Assembly: GCF_001942625.1 (NCBI RefSeq)
Contig: NZ_MLCL01000001.1
Span: forward strand, 124,001 to 188,000
DNA: 64,000 nt
Source: Mycobacterium syngnathidarum
GTDB taxonomy: Bacteria > Actinomycetota > Actinomycetes > Mycobacteriales > Mycobacteriaceae
Direction: 5' to 3'
Under the pieces are notes generated by a model. That model saw only the letters and a program-made list of their open reading frames with translations. It did not search any database and was not told the DNA's origin. The position numbers and the translations under genes were made by a program. Positions 62,901-64,000 of this stretch are shown here, in pieces (the stretch's first letter is position 1; every line of letters starts with the position of its first letter).

Positions 62901-64000
62901 CCGTACCAGCGCATCAGGGTAGAACGAGATGACCGCCGCCTTGACCAACTGGTCCGGCCCCGGATTCGTCAGCCCGTGCCGTTCCAGCGCGGCGACGACC
63001 TCGCGTTCGATCTTCAAGCCCTGCTGGGCAGGATGTTTGGTCTCGATGAACAATGTCACCGGACGGTCGGCGTCCTGGGCGAGCTGAATGAACTCATCGA
63101 GGGTCAGGATGCCGTGACCGTTGTAGTCGAGCGCCTGCAGCTCGGCCAGCGTCATGTCGCCGACCCGGCCGGTGCCGCTCGACGTCCGGTCCACGGTCTT
63201 GTCGTGGATCAGTACCAGCTCACCATCCTTGGTGAGCCGGACATCGCACTCGAGGGCATCCGCGCCCTGTCGCAACGCTTCGACGTACGCGGCCCGGGTC
63301 TGCTCCGGGAAGTCGTGGGAGGCGCCCCGGTGCGCGACCACCTGGGTCGCGGGACGCTCGGCGGGAGTCCGCGAGTCGGCCTGGGTGACAACGTGATTGC
63401 CGGTGAACAGTCCGGGCTCTCCCAAAGACTGCCGGGTCGCGCGGAAGGCTGCCAGTTCCTGGTGCAATGCCCCGGTGTCCGCGCCGATCCACGCGATGGC
63501 CGCCGAATCCTGCTGCCGGGTGCCTTGCAGCCCGTCGAGGGCACGGGCCGTCACGGTGCCCAGCTGGTCGATCGACCCTCGCGTGGTCTGCCACGTCACG
63601 TGCGAGGCGTGATACGGGTCGGCACCGAAGCTGATCACAGCGTGACCGCCGCCGTTGAATGCCGAGGTGTCCAAGGCGAGCACCAGTGGTGCATCGAGAC
63701 CGGCGCGGGCAGCGTCGGCATCGGCCTTGCGCACCGCGAGGTCGAGCCGGTCGATGCGCTCCAGGAAGGCACGTTCTTCGCGGGTGGTCGGGCCGAACTG
63801 GTCGAGCTTGGTTCGGATGTGGTCAGCTCGTTCCCGATAATGCTGTAGTGCAGCACGATTCGCGGTGTCGCGCTCGGCGGCCGTTCTGCCGTCGATGTTT
63901 CCGTGGTCCACACCGTCGGGCATCCCCTGCACGGTGCCGATGGCAGAGGCGGCGAATTGGTTGTACCACCGCCCGCGTTTCAACGGGACACCGTTCTCGT
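56922..64000 (-). CDS. Giant multidomain polymorphic-toxin-like protein, N-terminus outside window
   Basis: Open frame of >2,350 residues continuing past the right edge. Positions are counted from the codon at 63983. Order: truncated DUF1023 hydrolase domain (1-205); glycerophosphodiesterase domain (214-445: HRGAS, LECDV, HDKTVDRTSSGTG, FIETKH); complete DUF1023 domain (~512-880: Ser738 in GYSYG, His845); papain-fold domain 1 (Cys912, His988, Asp1003); GNAT-like 1 (RGQGFSKA, 1173); helical linker; papain-fold 2 (Cys1335, His1412, Asp1427); GNAT-like 2 (1601); linker; GNAT-like 3 (1837); linker; three ~105-aa helical repeats (~2010-2318); acidic tail. The papain-fold pattern resembles glutamine-deamidase toxins. 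It is probably a type VII-exported effector with its WXG-like leader upstream. Target and activity are inferred. Confidence 0.85.
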   Translation of the reverse strand, partial: ENGVPLKRGRWYNQFAASAIGTVQGMPDGVDHGNIDGRTAAERDTANRAALQHYRERADHIRTKLDQFGPTTREERAFLERIDRLDLAVRKADADAARAGLDAPLVLALDTSAFNGGGHAVISFGADPYHASHVTWQTTRGSIDQLGTVTARALDGLQGTRQQDSAAIAWIGADTGALHQELAAFRATRQSLGEPGLFTGNHVVTQADSRTPAERPATQVVAHRGASHDFPEQTRAAYVEALRQGADALECDVRLTKDGELVLIHDKTVDRTSSGTGRVGDMTLAELQALDYNGHGILTLDEFIQLAQDADRPVTLFIETKHPAQQGLKIEREVVAALERHGLTNPGPDQLVKAAVISFYPDALVRVRMAAPYVPTVLLGPSARYLAGIVGATAIGPSIDMLRNNPELVGAAAARGLATYCWTVNNEADVQFARDLGVDWIATDHPGRTDTMLGEPANQQEADAVRQEAGTATEPARHDLVRQVADDALSHRIPPVRPDELRNPRGPAEEASARAANNARWWSGLTDEQRSAVIETYPQHIGNAEGINAADRDRANRLVLQQMRQQADALQSKADRGERLSSAERKFLRRMDKLDLALRKAAVDAAQAGVAGPLLLAFDATEFGGDGRAVLSYGADPYTADSVSWHVPGVGTTTDALLGFNTTTALNHLQAVQQQNPGLSAASIAWIGYDAPSGWSVLRAAGHGMARTGGDILYSDIRAFNTARDTLAGDGSHFTGNHVFGYSYGSTTTGYAGQNGRFAGQVRSVSLVGSPGTGPVRTAGEFGIGADNVFVASSSRDVITALGGRTAGSNGRILGIGIGTDPAMDSFGAVRVTAEPPSSMNRVPTGGTHHTYFLNTEATTNLGRVAAGRTDAVTTEQHRTELGRSRHAPVLRTVEPAGDRVGGRRFWNALWRRPPNCAVTVTEELSSLFEGRKFGLDVGPSRRGVPARALFQAIGSDARFATYDEVEAALLGDPSLRAAVLTSQWAGGRQGGHAYLAVKVDGRVQLYDPHTRKYSPWPPHWGRHAVTQTAVGYLRTNGDPVGPMTVDVPLQLDAADAVGNVQGPQSDSDFLQGQAEYRAQDPATRLVDARYAEPLGDVVDNATDRARVRQLARDLSGRYGPYRIEFTAENLTNSVQLTGDIFDGDTKIGTIIREFSRDPDGTLVAAHTGLHIDDKQMRGQGFSKAVTYELERLYVRSGFDRIELTTHDKGSFAFARRGYAWDPRPRQLQESLDRVKMSAGKLRESVSEEAKDILDRVVQQLDPGNPRLPEPIDLANLATREEPDLGQRLLDGAAGKHTNAVHYVKYLDPESVAPARSGLKGWLQNLFGRDSASRPADDNCAYGVAGELSTIYRRPFDIRIAPSRTGVPAWALFQAAQSRSQFATYDDIETELLGRPARSSAIVVSRWAADGSRQGGHAYLAVTDGTRVQLYDPKTREYSPWPPYWGEAAVDRVAVGYLDHNGDPVDRLSDDVPLQISLQAADAVGDVKGPPGGSDFGARQQNYRDQDTTTRRVDARYAQPLGQVVDNLDTAQVRQLAADLSGVYGPYRVEMFRAIADDRSGEVIVGGLILNGDDEVGFIQQTYVRDSAGNLVVHQNVIEIPDQDFRGRGFSKAVRAQLESYYVASGVDRIELRTEQDGGYAWARQGFTWNPDPEKLRASVEDVKQSAVRLRAEVSAEGRAVLDEIVRRLDPRRADLPEPIDIAALATVEEPHLGRDLLTGTHWSGVKYLGAADAMAQQDYRAEDPATRRVDTRCADPLGEAVDSTDLGPARRLAMDLSGRYGPYQVEFEAAPNFDGRGFDLHGTIRSGDTEIGLITRHFYRDGDGNLVVENILVEITNTDYRGKGFSKALVSELEQYYVRSGVDRIELMSDEQGSNAWARRGFTWNPDPDLLQESLDGVKEAVRQLRDEVSPEAQAVLDEIVTRLEVDHPRLPEPIELALLATIAEPTLGRQLLDDTSLYYVKYLPGPAGHVEVDHDTGYPADDVPLRLGTSTDVVDPLGRLGLPDHQPGTLSTSEAITLFSDGELRMRELNEQLTREGVSAEDRARQLTELRNALRARAYELMENRVAAEWLSANTTNPTFADLVDRREESGLVGDAAFEAIIDSATHSRLEPGSLSDIETGAVYSQFELGLRALNEQMIRDGLSAEERARTLSGLRSSLRSWTRELMENRSAADWMSANESNPSFEDLVSRYERKGLAGDDVYNAIIDAATHSHYSAGTLTNEETRTVYTNYELRMRELRDQLLRDGVSVEERARTMYGMRATIRSWTRSLMADRATADWLNENEQNPTFEDLVERNRAKGRVGDEIYEAIIASSTRSRGSVNADLGIDPENPPDLPPMRGPDDGRPDQDQEEDST
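57030..57950 (-). repeat. Three ~105-codon helical repeats at the toxin C-terminus
   Basis: Units begin near residues 2015 (LFSDGELRMRELNEQL), 2121 (YSQFELGLRALNEQM) and 2226 (YTNYELRMRELRDQL) of the giant protein and share RARxxxGLRxxLRxWTR, NPTFEDLV and IIxxxTHS patterns. They are diverged at DNA level, so the duplication is old. Confidence 0.85.

Noticed and set aside
61995..63848. 617-codon rightward open frame opposite the giant toxin-like gene
   Set aside because: Arg/Gly/Val-rich shadow of real coding sequence. The leftward frame has clear GDPD and DUF1023 motifs over the same bases. The same reasoning rejects the rightward frames 54396-56588, 56904-58316 and 58545-60032.
40438..64000. 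Plasmid or phage origin of the ESX island
   Set aside because: No integrase, relaxase, replication gene or attachment repeat is seen inside the window. The nearby tRNA-Pro lies more than 22 kb away and shows no duplicated 3' end at the island boundary.

Overview
The window reads as chromosomal DNA of a rapidly growing mycobacterium (Mycolicibacterium, M. smegmatis-like). It is GC-rich, and its first 39.6 kb follow the gene order around Rv3667-Rv3696c of M. tuberculosis (acs, ephE, marP, nth, crp, whiB4, ponA2, the DUF4129/DUF4350/moxR/DUF58 cluster, glpK). It also carries an lfrR-lfrA pair like the one known from M. smegmatis. Statements about synteny come from memory of those genomes, not from an alignment.

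Region 1 (1-17.6 kb) is housekeeping and envelope or stress biology: acetyl-CoA synthetase (5'-truncated by the window edge), a secreted S1 protease, an EphE-like hydrolase with an in-frame tandem repeat, the acid-resistance protease MarP, a Nudix enzyme, an anchored thioredoxin, endonuclease III, CRP, a metallo-beta-lactamase-fold enzyme, RidA with a coupled 53-aa DUF4177 gene, two ArsA/Get3-like ATPases, WhiB4, PonA2, a metallophosphoesterase and a cysteine desulfhydrase-like PLP enzyme. Region 2 (17.8-31.9 kb) holds a tRNA-Pro(CGG), a Ser/Thr kinase, several lipid or unknown-function genes, and the MoxR/DUF58 membrane cluster. Inserted into that conserved order is a four-gene redox cassette (DUF417, nitroreductase, AhpD-like, TetR) with two clear operator palindromes. 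Region 3 (32-40.4 kb) is accessory: lfrR-lfrA efflux, a DUF1772/methyltransferase/AraC group, a PadR regulator with operator-like palindromes, glpK and a methyltransferase.

Region 4 (40.4-64 kb) is the most interesting part: a type VII secretion (ESX) island. An EspI-like ATPase and EccA run leftward. A long rightward series encodes EspD/H-like, EspL/YbaB-like, EspC-like, a WXG-bearing substrate, PE, PPE, EspG, two WXG100 proteins, a second EspG-like protein, a KAS III-like protein with altered catalytic residues, and two more candidate substrates. Facing these from the right are leftward genes. One coupled trio is a WXG100 protein, a YbaB protein and a toxin 'trunk' without a toxin tip. Beyond it lie three candidate accessory or immunity genes and a giant (>2,350 aa, running off the window) polymorphic-toxin-like protein. 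The giant protein contains a truncated and a complete DUF1023 hydrolase domain, a glycerophosphodiesterase domain, two papain-fold domains, three GNAT-like domains and three helical C-terminal repeats. No EccB, EccC, EccD, EccE or MycP is visible, so the membrane channel must be encoded to the right of this window or elsewhere.

Regulation: about ten genes share a TANNNT box 6-8 nt before the start codon, the arrangement expected for leaderless mycobacterial mRNAs. Strong hairpins lie after acs, crp, the tRNA and the paired esx genes.
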